Below, piece by piece: positions 39,620 through 48,421 of a stretch of DNA of 59,527 bases (the first letter of the stretch is position 1; the number at the start of each line of letters is the position of its first letter). Source of the DNA: Corynebacterium urealyticum (GTDB lineage: Bacteria; Actinomycetota; Actinomycetes; Mycobacteriales; Mycobacteriaceae); NCBI GenBank assembly GCA_020741275.1, contig DYZK01000038.1, positions 1 to 59,527 on the forward strand. The letters run 5' to 3'. Made by a program: the position numbers and the translations under genes. A model generated the notes under the pieces. That model was not told where the DNA came from, did no database searches, and saw nothing but the letters and a program-made list of their open reading frames with translations.

Positions 39620-39635
39620 CACAGTTCGCACTGTG
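39620..39635. promoter_or_regulatory. Inverted repeat upstream of the acyl-CoA dehydrogenase gene
   Basis: CACAGT-TCGC-ACTGTG, perfect 6-bp arms, 45 nt upstream of the start codon and downstream of the putative promoter. A possible repressor operator; no binder is encoded next to it. Confidence 0.35.
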
Positions 39636-39729
39636 ACCCAGAACTCTTAATGCTTATGTTCATAGTAACGCTTTGTGGCCTCAGTCACCTATTTATGAAG
39701 AAATATTTTTTAAACCCTTGTGCCCAAAC

Positions 39730-39748
39730 TTAGGTAATGCTAACCTCA
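39730..39748. promoter_or_regulatory. DtxR (iron regulator) binding site overlapping a promoter
   Basis: TTAGGTAATGCTAACCTCA matches the 19-bp DtxR consensus TTAGGTTAGSCTAACCTAA at 16 of 19 positions including the centre. On the plus strand it covers the -10 region (TAACCT, 39741-39746) of a promoter whose -35 TTGTGC is at 39718-39723 with a 17-bp spacer, the usual geometry for DtxR repression under iron-replete conditions. Confidence 0.75.
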
Positions 39749-39752
39749 AATC

Positions 39753-40008
39753 AGCGCCCACGGAGGATCATCTCACGAGGTGCGCCAGTAGTGGATAGTC
39801 GTTTTCATCCGCGCCGCTCGGGAAGGATCCTCTTCTCTCCTTGCCCGGCAACTTGTCACGGCGCGTAGGAAAGCGATGGGTTGAAAAGCTGCCGTGGCCT
39901 AGTCACCCACGGCGGTCAACGGGGTACACCCGGTGTCGTCGCACGGGTACCAAAAGCTCAGGCGGGGCTTAAGCACTGTGATGCTTAAGCCCCGCCTGAG
40001 CTTTTCCC
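39753..40008 (+). ncRNA. Candidate iron-regulated small RNA
   Basis: The 461-bp stretch 39576-40036 has no convincing protein gene, but the plus strand has a promoter with DtxR box, then about 255 nt ending in a 24-bp perfect hairpin terminator. Visible structure: GAGGATC 39763-39769 with GATCCTC 39826-39832; GCCGTGG 39891-39897 with CCACGGC 39907-39913. The segment TCTTCTCTCCTT (39831-39842) is complementary to an AAGGAG-type Shine-Dalgarno sequence, as in the targeting regions of many sRNAs. The only small frame of note is a GTG-initiated 25-residue one at 39791-39868. Known analogues in concept are RyhB and mycobacterial MrsI; no sequence relation is claimed. Confidence 0.55.
39952..40005. 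terminator. 24-bp perfect bidirectional terminator
   Basis: Arms 39952-39975 and 39982-40005, 6-nt loop CTGTGA, with AAAA at one end and TTTT at the other. It ends the DUF5997 transcript (minus, stop at 40037) and the plus-strand transcript from the DtxR-box promoter. Confidence 0.93.
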
Positions 40009-40036
40009 TTAAGTCGTTCCCCCCAGGGCGGATGAC

Positions 40037-40396
40037 CTAGTTCTTGCCACCTGGGCGATTTTCCGCCAGCGACTTCCGAGCCTCGCGCAGCCACTCCGGC
40101 TGATTCTCCAGCAGCTCCTTGATCTCGGAGGTGGTCAGCGGCTTATCCAGATCATTCTTGCGCAGGGCGGTGATCGTAATGCCCAGCTTCCGTGCCACCT
40201 CAGGGCGTGGGTGGGGGCCCTCGAGGCGCAGCTGCTGCAGCCACTCAGGTGGGTTCTGCTGCAGCTCCACGAACTCCTCGTGGGCCAGCGGGGTGTTCTG
40301 AAACTCCTCCGGGGCGGCCGGTAGGTAGATCCCCAGCTTCTTTGCCGCCGTCATTGGCTTCATTTTTGGTCCCTTTGAGACCTTCTTTTCTGTCAT
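40037..40396 (-). CDS. DUF5997 protein with two 50-residue repeats
   Basis: 119 residues from the ATG at 40396 (MTEKKVSKG; AGGAGA 4-9 nt upstream; an ATG 8 codons earlier lacks an RBS). It is built of two tandem copies in exact 50-residue register: KLGIYLP...PLAHEEFVEL..NPPEWLQQLR and KLGITIT...PLTTSEIKEL..NQPEWLREAR. The segment before the second copy's centre (PEVARKLGITITALRKN) looks like a helix-turn-helix, so nucleic-acid binding is possible. DUF5997 genes commonly lie divergent to a LysR-type effector-domain gene, as here. Confidence 0.85.
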   Translation of the reverse strand: MTEKKVSKGPKMKPMTAAKKLGIYLPAAPEEFQNTPLAHEEFVELQQNPPEWLQQLRLEGPHPRPEVARKLGITITALRKNDLDKPLTTSEIKELLENQPEWLREARKSLAENRPGGKN

Positions 40397-40587
40397 TGCC
40401 TCTCCTGATCGCTCAGACACACTGTCCGAGCCGGTATTTCTCTCGTCCGCGCGCCGCCAGTAGCGGCGCTGCGCATGCTCAACTTTCCCGTCCCCATCCT
40501 AGAGCCAAGTGCCCGCTAACCCCGCCTCCCGACAACCTGGCCTGACATTCCTTAAGCGCCCGCGGGGCCTCGCGATAGTATGTTCCC

Positions 40588-41400
40588 ATGGCTCAGCTCG
40601 CCCCGCGATACCTCCGCGTCGTCTTTAGTCCTGGCATCAACCCGGACAAGTGGTTCGCTCGCTTCGACGACCGCGTCCCCGGTTGGAGAAGCGCTGGCGC
40701 CGCCGCGGACGACCCGCTGACATATATCAACAGGAGAGAAGCGGACGTTGCGATCGTCCGTCTCGGCCAGAGGGGCGTGGAGAAGGAAAAATTCCACGCC
40801 GTGACCCTCTATGAGGAACAAATGGGTGTGGCCGCCCCCAAGGAGCACCCGATCGAGGTGCTGGACCGGGTCACGTGGGCCGAACTCTCCGACGAGATGT
40901 TCATGTACACCACGCCCGCCGACGGCATCGACGACCTGCCCAAACTCCGCGAAATGCTGGGTGTTGTCGCGGCCAACGTCGGAATCGTCGTCGCACCTCG
41001 CCCACTCCTGCGGGCTCTGAGGGCCAGGGGAGTGGTCAACCGCGAACTCCTGCTCCCCGCACCGCGAGACGAAGATTCGGAAGCAGGTTCAGTCGATCAG
41101 ACGGCGAAGAGCGGTGAGGAAGAGAGCACCGCGCCCGGTTCAGAGCTGCCCGGCACGACCGTCGTCGCCGTCGTCTGGCTGAAAGAACGGGACGCCGAGG
41201 AAATACAAGAATTCGTCGGCATCTGCCGCGGCCGAAAGGCCGGAAGCAGCCGAGGGGAACTCAGCGGCGCGGAACAGAAACGGGCCGGCCGCACGCAAAG
41301 AAACGCGACGTCGACGGCAACCACCCCACGCCGATCCCGCGGAGCCGCAGGTGCGCGCAAGAAAAGCGGAAAGAAAAGTTGGAAAGGCCGCCGGCACTAA
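40588..41400 (+). CDS. LysR-type substrate-binding-domain protein without HTH
   Basis: 270 residues. Residues ~5-160 resemble one LysR periplasmic-binding-like fold (LRVVFSPGINPDKW, ADVAIVRLG, LYEEQMGVAAPKEHPIEV, VGIVVAPRPLLRALRAR), but the N-terminal winged helix of LysR proteins is absent. A Glu/Ser spacer (~163-185) and a short hydrophobic piece (TTVVAVVWLK) are followed by a strongly basic tail (~213-270, over 25% Arg/Lys, ending KKSGKKSWKGRRH). Divergent from DUF5997 across 191 bp. It may be a ligand-sensing partner of DUF5997; this is inference. Confidence 0.75.
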   Translation: MAQLAPRYLRVVFSPGINPDKWFARFDDRVPGWRSAGAAADDPLTYINRREADVAIVRLGQRGVEKEKFHAVTLYEEQMGVAAPKEHPIEVLDRVTWAELSDEMFMYTTPADGIDDLPKLREMLGVVAANVGIVVAPRPLLRALRARGVVNRELLLPAPRDEDSEAGSVDQTAKSGEEESTAPGSELPGTTVVAVVWLKERDAEEIQEFVGICRGRKAGSSRGELSGAEQKRAGRTQRNATSTATTPRRSRGAAGARKKSGKKSWKGRRH

Positions 41401-41415
41401 GGCAGAATCTGTGCC

Positions 41416-42030
41416 ATGACGACCGTGGGTAAGAACACTCCAGAGACGACGGGTGGATCTGAGGCGAAGATCCAGGACGTCGAAAGCCCGAAGCGCGCAG
41501 AAGACAGCATCATCATCCGCAACCTCCGCGAAGAGGACTACCCGGAGGTGCGCGCCATCCTGCAAGAAGGCATGAACACCGGCGAAGCCACCTTCGAGGC
41601 CGAAGCCCCCGAATGGGAGGACTTCCGGGCGGCCCGCCTGCTGGAACTGACCTTCGTCGCCGAAGACGAAGCCACCGGCAAGATCCTCGGCTGGATCGCA
41701 GCATCCCCAGCTAGCCAGCGCGAAGTCTTCCACGGCGTGATCGAAGACTCGATCTACATGTCCAGCGACGCTAAGGGGCGTGGCGTAGGCGGCAAGCTGC
41801 TCGACACTCTCATCGCCGAGGCCACCAAGGCAGGCCGCTGGTCCATCCACTCCCACATCTTCCCGGAGAATGAAGGTTCCGTGCGCCTGCACGTCTCCCG
41901 CGGTTTCGAACTCGTCGGGACCTTCCACTCCATGGCAAAGATGAGCTACGGGCCCAAGAAGGACGCCTGGCGCGATAACCAGGTCTACGAGCTCGTCCTC
42001 GAGGAAGGCCCCGCCCGCAACGGCGAATAA
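41416..42030 (+). CDS. GNAT N-acetyltransferase (Pat/Bar-like)
   Basis: 204 residues. After a 30-residue polar start the GNAT fold has IIIRNLREEDYPEVRAIL (~34), EATFEAEAPEWEDF (~59), LGWIAASPASQREVF (~94) and the acetyl-CoA loop DAKGRGVGGKLLDTLI (~118-133). FPENEGSVRLHVSRGFELVGTFHSMAKM is typical of phosphinothricin acetyltransferase/MddA-type enzymes, which acetylate amino-acid analogues such as methionine sulfoximine. It starts 15 bp after the LysR-like gene and ends convergent with the MFS gene. Confidence 0.87.
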   Translation: MTTVGKNTPETTGGSEAKIQDVESPKRAEDSIIIRNLREEDYPEVRAILQEGMNTGEATFEAEAPEWEDFRAARLLELTFVAEDEATGKILGWIAASPASQREVFHGVIEDSIYMSSDAKGRGVGGKLLDTLIAEATKAGRWSIHSHIFPENEGSVRLHVSRGFELVGTFHSMAKMSYGPKKDAWRDNQVYELVLEEGPARNGE

Positions 42031-42052
42031 TTCCCCCAGCTGAGCCGCTTCG

Positions 42053-43612
42053 CTAGGTTAGCGTCTCGCTGAGCCGCTGGGGCCGAATAAAGACCAGCAC
42101 CAACCCCGCCACCAGCATCGCCGGCGCCAGCCATCCCAACACCGGCACCAGCGCATCGTTATACGCGCCCACCACAGCATCCCGCACCGGAGCCGGCAGC
42201 TCGTGCACCGCATGCGGCGTCAAACTGTGCTGACCGCCGTGGGCGAACTTCTCCGCGTACGGCGCCGCCTCAGGCCCCATCGCAGCCAGCGCCTCCGGCA
42301 GCCGCTGCGACATAAACTCACCAGCCCGGTGGCTAAACAAACTGCCCACCACCGCGGCACCCACCGAACCACCGATCTGCCGGAAGAAGTTATTCGCAGC
42401 CGTCGCGGTACCAACAATCTTGATGGGGAAGGTGTTCTGCACCACCAGCGTCAAGATCGGCACCGTCAGACCCAACCCCACACCAAACACCGCGAGGCAC
42501 AGCCCCAGGTACGTCATGGAGGAATCCGGGGTTAGCCGTCCCACCATCAGCAACGCGACCGTCGCGATCCCCAGGCCCACAACGGGGAAGTACTTGTACT
42601 TGCCTGTGCTGGAGATGTAGCGGCCCGACGTCGTCGAGGAGATGAGCATCCCGGCCATCATCGGGATCATCATGAGGCCCGCAGCAGTGGGGGACAGGCC
42701 ATGAATCATCTGGATATACGTCGGCAGATAGGCCATGGCACCGAACATCGCCACACCAACGATAATGCTGGAGATCGTGGTCAGCGCGAAGTTGCGTACC
42801 CCAAAGAGCTTCGTCGGCAGCACCGGGTTCGACACCCGTGGCTCAACCACCAGGAACAATGCGGTGGCCACGATGGTGGTACCCAGCAGTCCCAAGATGA
42901 CCGGGTCGGTCCAGCCGTAATCCCGGCCGCCCCAGGTCAACGCCAGGATCAACGTGCTCGTTGCGGCAGCCAACAGCAGGGATCCGAACCAGTCGAAAGG
43001 TGCACGTTCCCCGCGCCGCGGCAACTTCAGCGCGAACGCCGATAGCGTGAAGGCGATGACCGCCAGCGGCACGTTGAACCACAGCGCCCACCGCCAGCCG
43101 GGGCCGTCGGTAAAGAATCCACCCAGCAAGGGGCCAAGCACGCTCGATAGGCCAAAGACCGCGCCCATGAGCCCCATGTACTTGCCTCGCTCGCGAGCCG
43201 GGACCACGTCGGCGATGATCGCCTGTGAGAGCACCATCAGGCCGCCACCGCCCACGCCCTGCACCGCGCGGGCGAGGATCATCATCCCCATGGACTGCGC
43301 ATTCGCACCGATAAGCGAGCCGAGCAGGAATACCGCAATCGCGAACAAATACAGCGGCTTGCGCCCGAGCTGATCTCCGAGCTTGCCGTAGATCGGCATG
43401 CCAATGGTCATCGTCACCAAAAATGCGGTGATGACCCAGCTCATCTTATCCGCCCCGCCCAGCTCGCCGACCAGCGTCGGCAGCGCGGTGGCAAAAATCA
43501 TCTGTCCCAGCGAGGACATGAGCATGCCGATCATCAGCGAGGCGAAAACCAGCGGGACGTTATTTTGCTTGCGGTAATCCTCCGTTGTGGAGGCAGGCGC
43601 AGATTCTGTCAT
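42053..43612 (-). CDS. MFS drug efflux transporter, DHA2 (14-TMS) type
   Basis: 519 residues, about 14 helices. Motif A GKLGDQLGRKPLY (~75-87), motif C-like GLSSVLGPLLGGFFTDGPGWRW (~152-173) and the start FASLMIGMLMSSLGQMIFATALPTLVGELGG (~23-53) are typical of EmrB/QacA proton antiporters. It lies 77 bp downstream of a TetR gene in the same direction, so the pair is probably one operon repressed by its first gene and induced by a drug. Confidence 0.92.
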   Translation of the reverse strand: MTESAPASTTEDYRKQNNVPLVFASLMIGMLMSSLGQMIFATALPTLVGELGGADKMSWVITAFLVTMTIGMPIYGKLGDQLGRKPLYLFAIAVFLLGSLIGANAQSMGMMILARAVQGVGGGGLMVLSQAIIADVVPARERGKYMGLMGAVFGLSSVLGPLLGGFFTDGPGWRWALWFNVPLAVIAFTLSAFALKLPRRGERAPFDWFGSLLLAAATSTLILALTWGGRDYGWTDPVILGLLGTTIVATALFLVVEPRVSNPVLPTKLFGVRNFALTTISSIIVGVAMFGAMAYLPTYIQMIHGLSPTAAGLMMIPMMAGMLISSTTSGRYISSTGKYKYFPVVGLGIATVALLMVGRLTPDSSMTYLGLCLAVFGVGLGLTVPILTLVVQNTFPIKIVGTATAANNFFRQIGGSVGAAVVGSLFSHRAGEFMSQRLPEALAAMGPEAAPYAEKFAHGGQHSLTPHAVHELPAPVRDAVVGAYNDALVPVLGWLAPAMLVAGLVLVFIRPQRLSETLT

Positions 43613-43689
43613 TAACTTTTCCTACTGTTGGGGGTAATTGTCGAAATGTTTTCCAGGTGAGGACGTCACGTCCCCGCCTTGAGGCCTCT

Positions 43690-44412
43690 TCACTCGAAGC
43701 TCAGCCGGTCGAAACCAGCGTGAAGTGTGCCGAGAGCGCGGGTAGCGGCGTCGAAAACCTCTGCATCGGCGATGCCGCTGCCGGAGCTATGGGCCAGGGC
43801 CAGCGCGGACCACACCGTGGAGGTCACCATGTTGACCAGCAGAAGCGCTTCCTGCTCGAGTGGCAGATTCCGCAGGCATCGATTGGTGGGGTGCCCGGAC
43901 AGATTGGCAATAATGGCCTTTTGGAGCCGCTCCTTAACCAGATCGAGCGAATGATGGCGGGCGTAGAGCAGCTCGGGGGAGGTGCGCAGCAGTACAGCGC
44001 GGCGCCGGGTGATCTCCCGGGAGAGCGCTGGATCGATCGAACGGGCGTGGCGCCGTTCTCTGACCTCGATATGCGCCCTGCCGACCAGCTCCACCACCCG
44101 CGCCGGAAAGGGGAGGTCCTCCTCCGCAGGCAATTCGGTGATCTCTGCGAGAAGGGCCGGGGTGATGACGCTGGCTGAAGGCCCACTCAGTAGCTGGGCC
44201 TTGGATTCGAAGTAATTAAAGAAGCTCCGCCGGCTAATGCCTGCGCCTTCGCAAATCTGTTCCACGGTCACTGCATCCACGCCGTGTTCGAGAAAGAGGC
44301 GGGTAGCCACATCCTCAATGGCGAGGGTGGTGTGGAGTCGGTTTCGCTCACGTCGCCCGGTCGGCGGACCGTTCTGGTCGGGCGTATGTTCGGAATCTTG
44401 ATGCTGTGTCAC
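43690..44412 (-). CDS. TetR-family repressor
   Basis: 240 residues. The N-terminal helix-turn-helix (~25-70) reads TTLAIEDVATRLFLEHGVDAVTVEQICEGAGISRRSFFNYFESKAQLL, a canonical TetR domain. The ligand domain (~80-240) is unassigned. Likely regulator of itself and of the downstream efflux pump. An operator-like double palindrome lies just upstream. Confidence 0.92.
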   Translation of the reverse strand: MTQHQDSEHTPDQNGPPTGRRERNRLHTTLAIEDVATRLFLEHGVDAVTVEQICEGAGISRRSFFNYFESKAQLLSGPSASVITPALLAEITELPAEEDLPFPARVVELVGRAHIEVRERRHARSIDPALSREITRRRAVLLRTSPELLYARHHSLDLVKERLQKAIIANLSGHPTNRCLRNLPLEQEALLLVNMVTSTVWSALALAHSSGSGIADAEVFDAATRALGTLHAGFDRLSFE

Positions 44413-44430
44413 CTAAAAAAGATTACGCTC

Positions 44431-44450
44431 AGTGCACTATTGCACGCAAT
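44431..44450. promoter_or_regulatory. Operator-like double palindrome upstream of tetR
   Basis: AGTGCACT (44431-44438) and ATTGC-AC-GCAAT (44439-44450) are adjacent perfect inverted repeats 19-38 nt upstream of the TetR start, where a TetR dimer or pair of dimers would block transcription. Confidence 0.5.
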
Positions 44451-44500
44451 GCAAAAATATGTGAGATAGCTGATATTTCGGCCCGTAGAGTGGGCACAAG

Positions 44501-44538
44501 AAAACCGGCCGGGCCACGGTGATCCGTGCCCCGGCCGG
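44501..44538 (-). terminator. Terminator of fumC
   Basis: 15-bp stem with one mismatch (44505-44519/44524-44538), TGAT loop, followed by TTTTC on the minus strand. It lies 50 nt beyond the fumC stop. Confidence 0.85.
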
Positions 44539-44590
44539 CGACGCGACGCGTGAACTGATCTCGTGCCAGTTCATCGCGGCGGAATGCTCC

Positions 44591-45994
44591 TTAGAAGCGA
44601 TCGCGGTCGGTGTTGGCCATAGCCAGCACGTCGAGGCGCTTGTCGAGCTCCTCCTCGGAGAGCTTCTCCGGGACGAAGCCCAGGTCGATGACGGTCTGGC
44701 GGATGGTCTTCCCCTCAGCCAGCGCGGTCTTCGCGACCTTAGCTGCGTTCTCGTAACCGATCGCGGAGTTCAGCGGGGTCACGATGGATGGGGACTTCTC
44801 AGCCTCCAGCTTCATGTGCTCCTCGTTGGCCTCGAGACCATCGACGAGGCGCTCGGCGAAGACGGTCGCGGTGTTCGCAAGCAGCTTGATGGACTCGAGA
44901 ACGTTGCGGGCCATCATCGGGATGAAGACATTCAGCTCGAACTGGCCCTGGGTGCCACCGAAGGCGATCGCGGCGTCGTTGCCGATGACCTGTGCGGAGA
45001 CCTGGGTTGCAGTCTCACACAGAACCGGGTTGACCTTGCCCGGCATGATGGAGGAACCCGGCTGAAGATCCGGCAGGTGCAGCTCGCCCAGGCCGGTCAG
45101 CGGGCCGGACCCCATCAGTCGGATGTCGTTGGCGATCTTGTAGAAGGAGACGGCGACGCTGCGCAGCGCGCCGGACATCTCGACCAGGCCGTCGCGGTTG
45201 GCCTGAGCCTCGAAGTGGTCCTCGGCCTCCTTCAGGACGTCCAGACCGGTGAGGTTCTTGAGCTCCTCGGTGACCTTCGCGCCGAAGTCAGCCGGGGTGT
45301 TCAGTCCAGTGCCGGTTGCGGTGCCGCCAATCGGGAGTTCGCCGACACGCGGCAGGGTTGCCTTCACGCGCTCGATGCCGAGCTCGATCTGGCGGGCGTA
45401 ACCGCCAAACTCCTGGCCCAGGGTGACCGGAACCGCGTCCATCAGGTGGGTGCGGCCGGACTTCACAACGTTCTTGTACTCCTTGGCCTTGTTCAGGAGG
45501 GAAGCCTCAAGCTTCTCCAGGGCCGGAATGAGGTCCTTGACGGCGGCCTCGGTGGTGGCGACGTGGGTGGCGGTCGGGAAGGTGTCGTTGGAGGACTGGC
45601 CCATGTTGACGTCGTCGTTCGGGTGAACCTCGACGCCCGCCTGCTTAGCCAGGGACGCGATGACCTCGTTGGTGTTCATGTTCGAGGAGGTGCCGGAGCC
45701 GGTCTGGAAGACGTCGATCGGGAACTCGGCGTCGAACTCGTTATCGGCGATGCGCAGGGCGGCGTCGACGATGGCCTGGCCCTTCTCCTCCGGGAGCAGG
45801 CCGCGCTCGATGTTGACCTTGGCGCAGGCTGCCTTCAGCAGACCCATCGCGCGGATCTGTGCGCTCTCCAGCGGGCGGCCGGAGATTGGGAAGTTCTCCA
45901 CTGCGCGCTGGGTCTGGGCGCGCCACAGGGCCTTCGCCGGGACCTTAACCTCGCCCATCGTGTCGTGTTCGATGCGGAACTCTTGATCGGTCAT
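44591..45994 (-). CDS. fumC: Fumarate hydratase, class II
   Basis: 467 residues, TCA-cycle fumarate to malate. Family signature [15 protein letters not shown] (~317-331), the substrate site [18 protein letters not shown] (~95-112) and [17 protein letters not shown] (~183-199) are intact. The ATG ([14 protein letters not shown]) has GAAGGTAG upstream. Upstream of it is glpX, as in mycobacteria. Confidence 0.97.
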   Translation of the reverse strand: MTDQEFRIEHDTMGEVKVPAKALWRAQTQRAVENFPISGRPLESAQIRAMGLLKAACAKVNIERGLLPEEKGQAIVDAALRIADNEFDAEFPIDVFQTGSGTSSNMNTNEVIASLAKQAGVEVHPNDDVNMGQSSNDTFPTATHVATTEAAVKDLIPALEKLEASLLNKAKEYKNVVKSGRTHLMDAVPVTLGQEFGGYARQIELGIERVKATLPRVGELPIGGTATGTGLNTPADFGAKVTEELKNLTGLDVLKEAEDHFEAQANRDGLVEMSGALRSVAVSFYKIANDIRLMGSGPLTGLGELHLPDLQPGSSIMPGKVNPVLCETATQVSAQVIGNDAAIAFGGTQGQFELNVFIPMMARNVLESIKLLANTATVFAERLVDGLEANEEHMKLEAEKSPSIVTPLNSAIGYENAAKVAKTALAEGKTIRQTVIDLGFVPEKLSEEELDKRLDVLAMANTDRDRF

Positions 45995-46161
45995 AATCGC
46001 TACCTTCTTTTCTGAAGAATTAATAGTTCGGATTATCGCGCGCCCCAGCTGGGGCGGGAAGCTTCAGGCGCTCCCCATGCCACACAACATTCTACCGAGC
46101 TTTGCGGCAAGCGGGTTGCGCGGCGGTTTCCATGCGAGTGGGGGAGCGCTTGACGTTCGCT

Positions 46162-47190
46162 TTAGATGTAGTCGAGCACCGAGTACTCCTGCAGCTTGCC
46201 CAGCTGGTGCTGGGACTCCAGGAAGCGGATTGTGCCGGACTTCGAGCGCATGACCAGGGAACGGGTCACCGCGGAGCGGTTGCGGTAAGACACGCCGCGC
46301 AGCATGTCGCCGTCGGTCACGCCGGTGGCGACGAAGTAGCAGTGCTCGGAGTTCACGAGGTCGTCGGTGGTGAGGATCTGCGACAGGTCGTGGCCGGCGT
46401 CGATGGCCTTCTCACGCTCGGCGTCGTCCTTTGGCCACAGCTGCCCCAGGATCTCGCCACCCATGCACTTCATGGCGGCGGCGGTGATGACACCCTCCGG
46501 GGTGCCACCGATACCCATCATGATGTCCACGGAGTTGGTGGAGTAGTCCTGGGCAGCGGCGACCGCACCGGCGACGTCGCCGTCACCGATCAGTCGGACC
46601 TTCGCGCCAGCCTCGCGGATCTCGCGGATCAGGTCGTGGTGGCGCGGGCGGTCCAGAACCACGACGGTGACTTCCTCGGGGGCGATGCCCTTGGCCTTCG
46701 CGACGACCTGGATGTTGTGGGATGCCGGTGCGTCCAGCTCAATCAGGCCCTTAGCCTCCGGGCCGACGGCGATCTTCTTCATGTAGAACACGGCGGATGG
46801 GTCGTACATGCTGCCGCGCTCCGCCGCCGCGATCACGGAGATCGCGTTCGGGCGGCCCTCTGCCATCAGGGTGGTGCCGTCCACCGGGTCGACGGCGATG
46901 TCCACCGCTGGGCCCTTGCCCGTGCCGACGGACTCGCCGTTGAATAGCATCGGTGCTTCGTCCTTCTCACCTTCACCGATGACGACGACGCCGTCCATTG
47001 CGACGGAGTTGATCATCATGCGCATTGCGTCCACAGCGGCGCCGTCGCCGGACTCCTTCTGGCCGCGACCGACCCACTTTCCGGATGCGAGAGCGGCGGC
47101 CTCAGTCACGCGCACGAGCTCCATGGCGAGGTTGCGATCTGGGGCCTGCTTGGTCGACTGTGGGGTGGCGCTGGAATTATCGGCGGACAT
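46162..47190 (-). CDS. glpX: Fructose-1,6-bisphosphatase, class II
   Basis: 342 residues. Gluconeogenic phosphatase of the GlpX type, the usual FBPase in this group. [29 protein letters not shown] (~54-82) and the metal site [22 protein letters not shown] (~105-126) are diagnostic, and [21 protein letters not shown] and [20 protein letters not shown] (~225-245) complete the fold. Divergent from the DUF4245 gene (224-bp spacer). Confidence 0.97.
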   Translation of the reverse strand: MSADNSSATPQSTKQAPDRNLAMELVRVTEAAALASGKWVGRGQKESGDGAAVDAMRMMINSVAMDGVVVIGEGEKDEAPMLFNGESVGTGKGPAVDIAVDPVDGTTLMAEGRPNAISVIAAAERGSMYDPSAVFYMKKIAVGPEAKGLIELDAPASHNIQVVAKAKGIAPEEVTVVVLDRPRHHDLIREIREAGAKVRLIGDGDVAGAVAAAQDYSTNSVDIMMGIGGTPEGVITAAAMKCMGGEILGQLWPKDDAEREKAIDAGHDLSQILTTDDLVNSEHCYFVATGVTDGDMLRGVSYRNRSAVTRSLVMRSKSGTIRFLESQHQLGKLQEYSVLDYI

Positions 47191-47414
47191 GGTGTTAAAC
47201 CAACTCTTTCACTCGATTGGATCGTGCGGGCTGAGCGTGCTGATCGACTCCACCACGTTTTCTCTTTCCGGCAGAGTGCAGCCCTGTACGGCCCTCATTT
47301 TATATCTCTCCACACACAGAGGTCGGCAGCGACGTGGGGACTGCCCTAACTGGGGCCGAGCCGTTGATTGCTCGTTCGGCTGGGGAATTACCAATTCTCC
47401 CTGCTTCTGGGATA

Positions 47415-48074
47415 ATGACCGGCGTGCGTATCGAAAAGCCCCGTCTGTTTCAGTCCACGAAGGACATCCTGCTGACCCTGGGTGTCCTCCTCCTCGTGAC
47501 GTTCTTCACGGTGGGTTTTACCGGCCTGTGCTCCTTCAACCCGGGTGGGCCGGATAAATCCGGCCCGGTTCGTGAGGTGGACGCCCACTCCTTCCTCACC
47601 CTGGAGGCTCGGGGTATGAATTTCCCGCTGCGGGAACCCAAGATGCCGGAGGGCTGGGTGCCGAACTCTGCCCGCCGATCCCAGGTTGGGGCCGAGCCGG
47701 CGCCGCTGGTGGGCTGGGTGATTGACGGAGAGCGATACATCTCGCTTCGCCAGACGTCTGCGGACTTTAAGGCGGCAACCCAGCCGGATCAGCACTTCCG
47801 CGAGACTGCGGGGACCGAGGAAGCCGGCGGGCTGACCTGGCACGTCTTCAAGGGGGAGGACGCCCGCCCAATTTGGGTCGCCGACGCCGGCGAGACGCGT
47901 TTGATCCTGGAGGGGATGGCTAGCCACGAGGACATGGTCACCGCCGCGGAGATCACGGCGAAGACCGAGCCGATGGAGGTGTCGGCTGACTCTCAGCCCG
48001 CCGAGGGAGCTCCCGCAAGCGATGGTGCGTCAGACTCCGGAGTTGCCGGCGGAGCATCCAGCGACGCACGGTAA
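47415..48074 (+). CDS. DUF4245 membrane-anchored protein
   Basis: 219 residues from the ATG at 47415 (MTGVRIEKPRLFQS). One membrane helix (~17-38), then an extracytoplasmic domain (~55-180) with PVREVDAHSFLTLEARGMNFPLREPKMPEGW and a Ser/Ala-rich tail. Matches DUF4245, which accompanies glpX and xseBA in actinobacteria. Function unknown. The stop is 4 bp from the convergent xseB stop. Confidence 0.88.
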   Translation: MTGVRIEKPRLFQSTKDILLTLGVLLLVTFFTVGFTGLCSFNPGGPDKSGPVREVDAHSFLTLEARGMNFPLREPKMPEGWVPNSARRSQVGAEPAPLVGWVIDGERYISLRQTSADFKAATQPDQHFRETAGTEEAGGLTWHVFKGEDARPIWVADAGETRLILEGMASHEDMVTAAEITAKTEPMEVSADSQPAEGAPASDGASDSGVAGGASSDAR

Positions 48075-48078
48075 GAGG

Positions 48079-48393
48079 CTAAGAGCTGCTCGGAGTACCG
48101 GCTTGGGCCCCGGCCCCGTCCTGTGCTGAAGAGCCCTGGCTCGCATTGCCCTGCGGCGAACCGCCCTGGCGTGCGTTTTCCCGCGCGGCCAGGGCTTTTT
48201 CGATGCGCGTACTTGCTCCATCGAGATACTTCTCGCAGTACGCTGCTAGCTCCTCGCCCCGCTCCCAGTAATTCAGCGATTCGTCGAGGCTCATCTGGCC
48301 AAGCTCGAGGATGCGAACGACCTCTACCAGCTCGTCGCGAGCCTGCTCATAGTTCAGCTCCTCGATTGGGCGAAACTTCTGCTGTTCACTCAT
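48079..48393 (-). CDS. xseB: Exodeoxyribonuclease VII small subunit
   Basis: 104 residues. The core [36 protein letters not shown] (~14-50) is diagnostic; a Gly/Ser/Gln-rich tail (~70-104) is extra. Partner of XseA in degrading single-stranded DNA to oligonucleotides. It is 28 bp downstream of xseA with AAGGAG before the ATG. Confidence 0.93.
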   Translation of the reverse strand: MSEQQKFRPIEELNYEQARDELVEVVRILELGQMSLDESLNYWERGEELAAYCEKYLDGASTRIEKALAARENARQGGSPQGNASQGSSAQDGAGAQAGTPSSS

Positions 48394-48421
48394 GGGTGCT
48401 CCTTGTACTGATCTTTAAAAA

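Noticed and set aside
39730..39748. DtxR box as control element of the acyl-CoA dehydrogenase gene
   Set aside because: Not excluded, but that gene has a better promoter (GTGACT-18-TATGAA) about 60 bp closer to its start, while the box sits exactly on a plus-strand -10.
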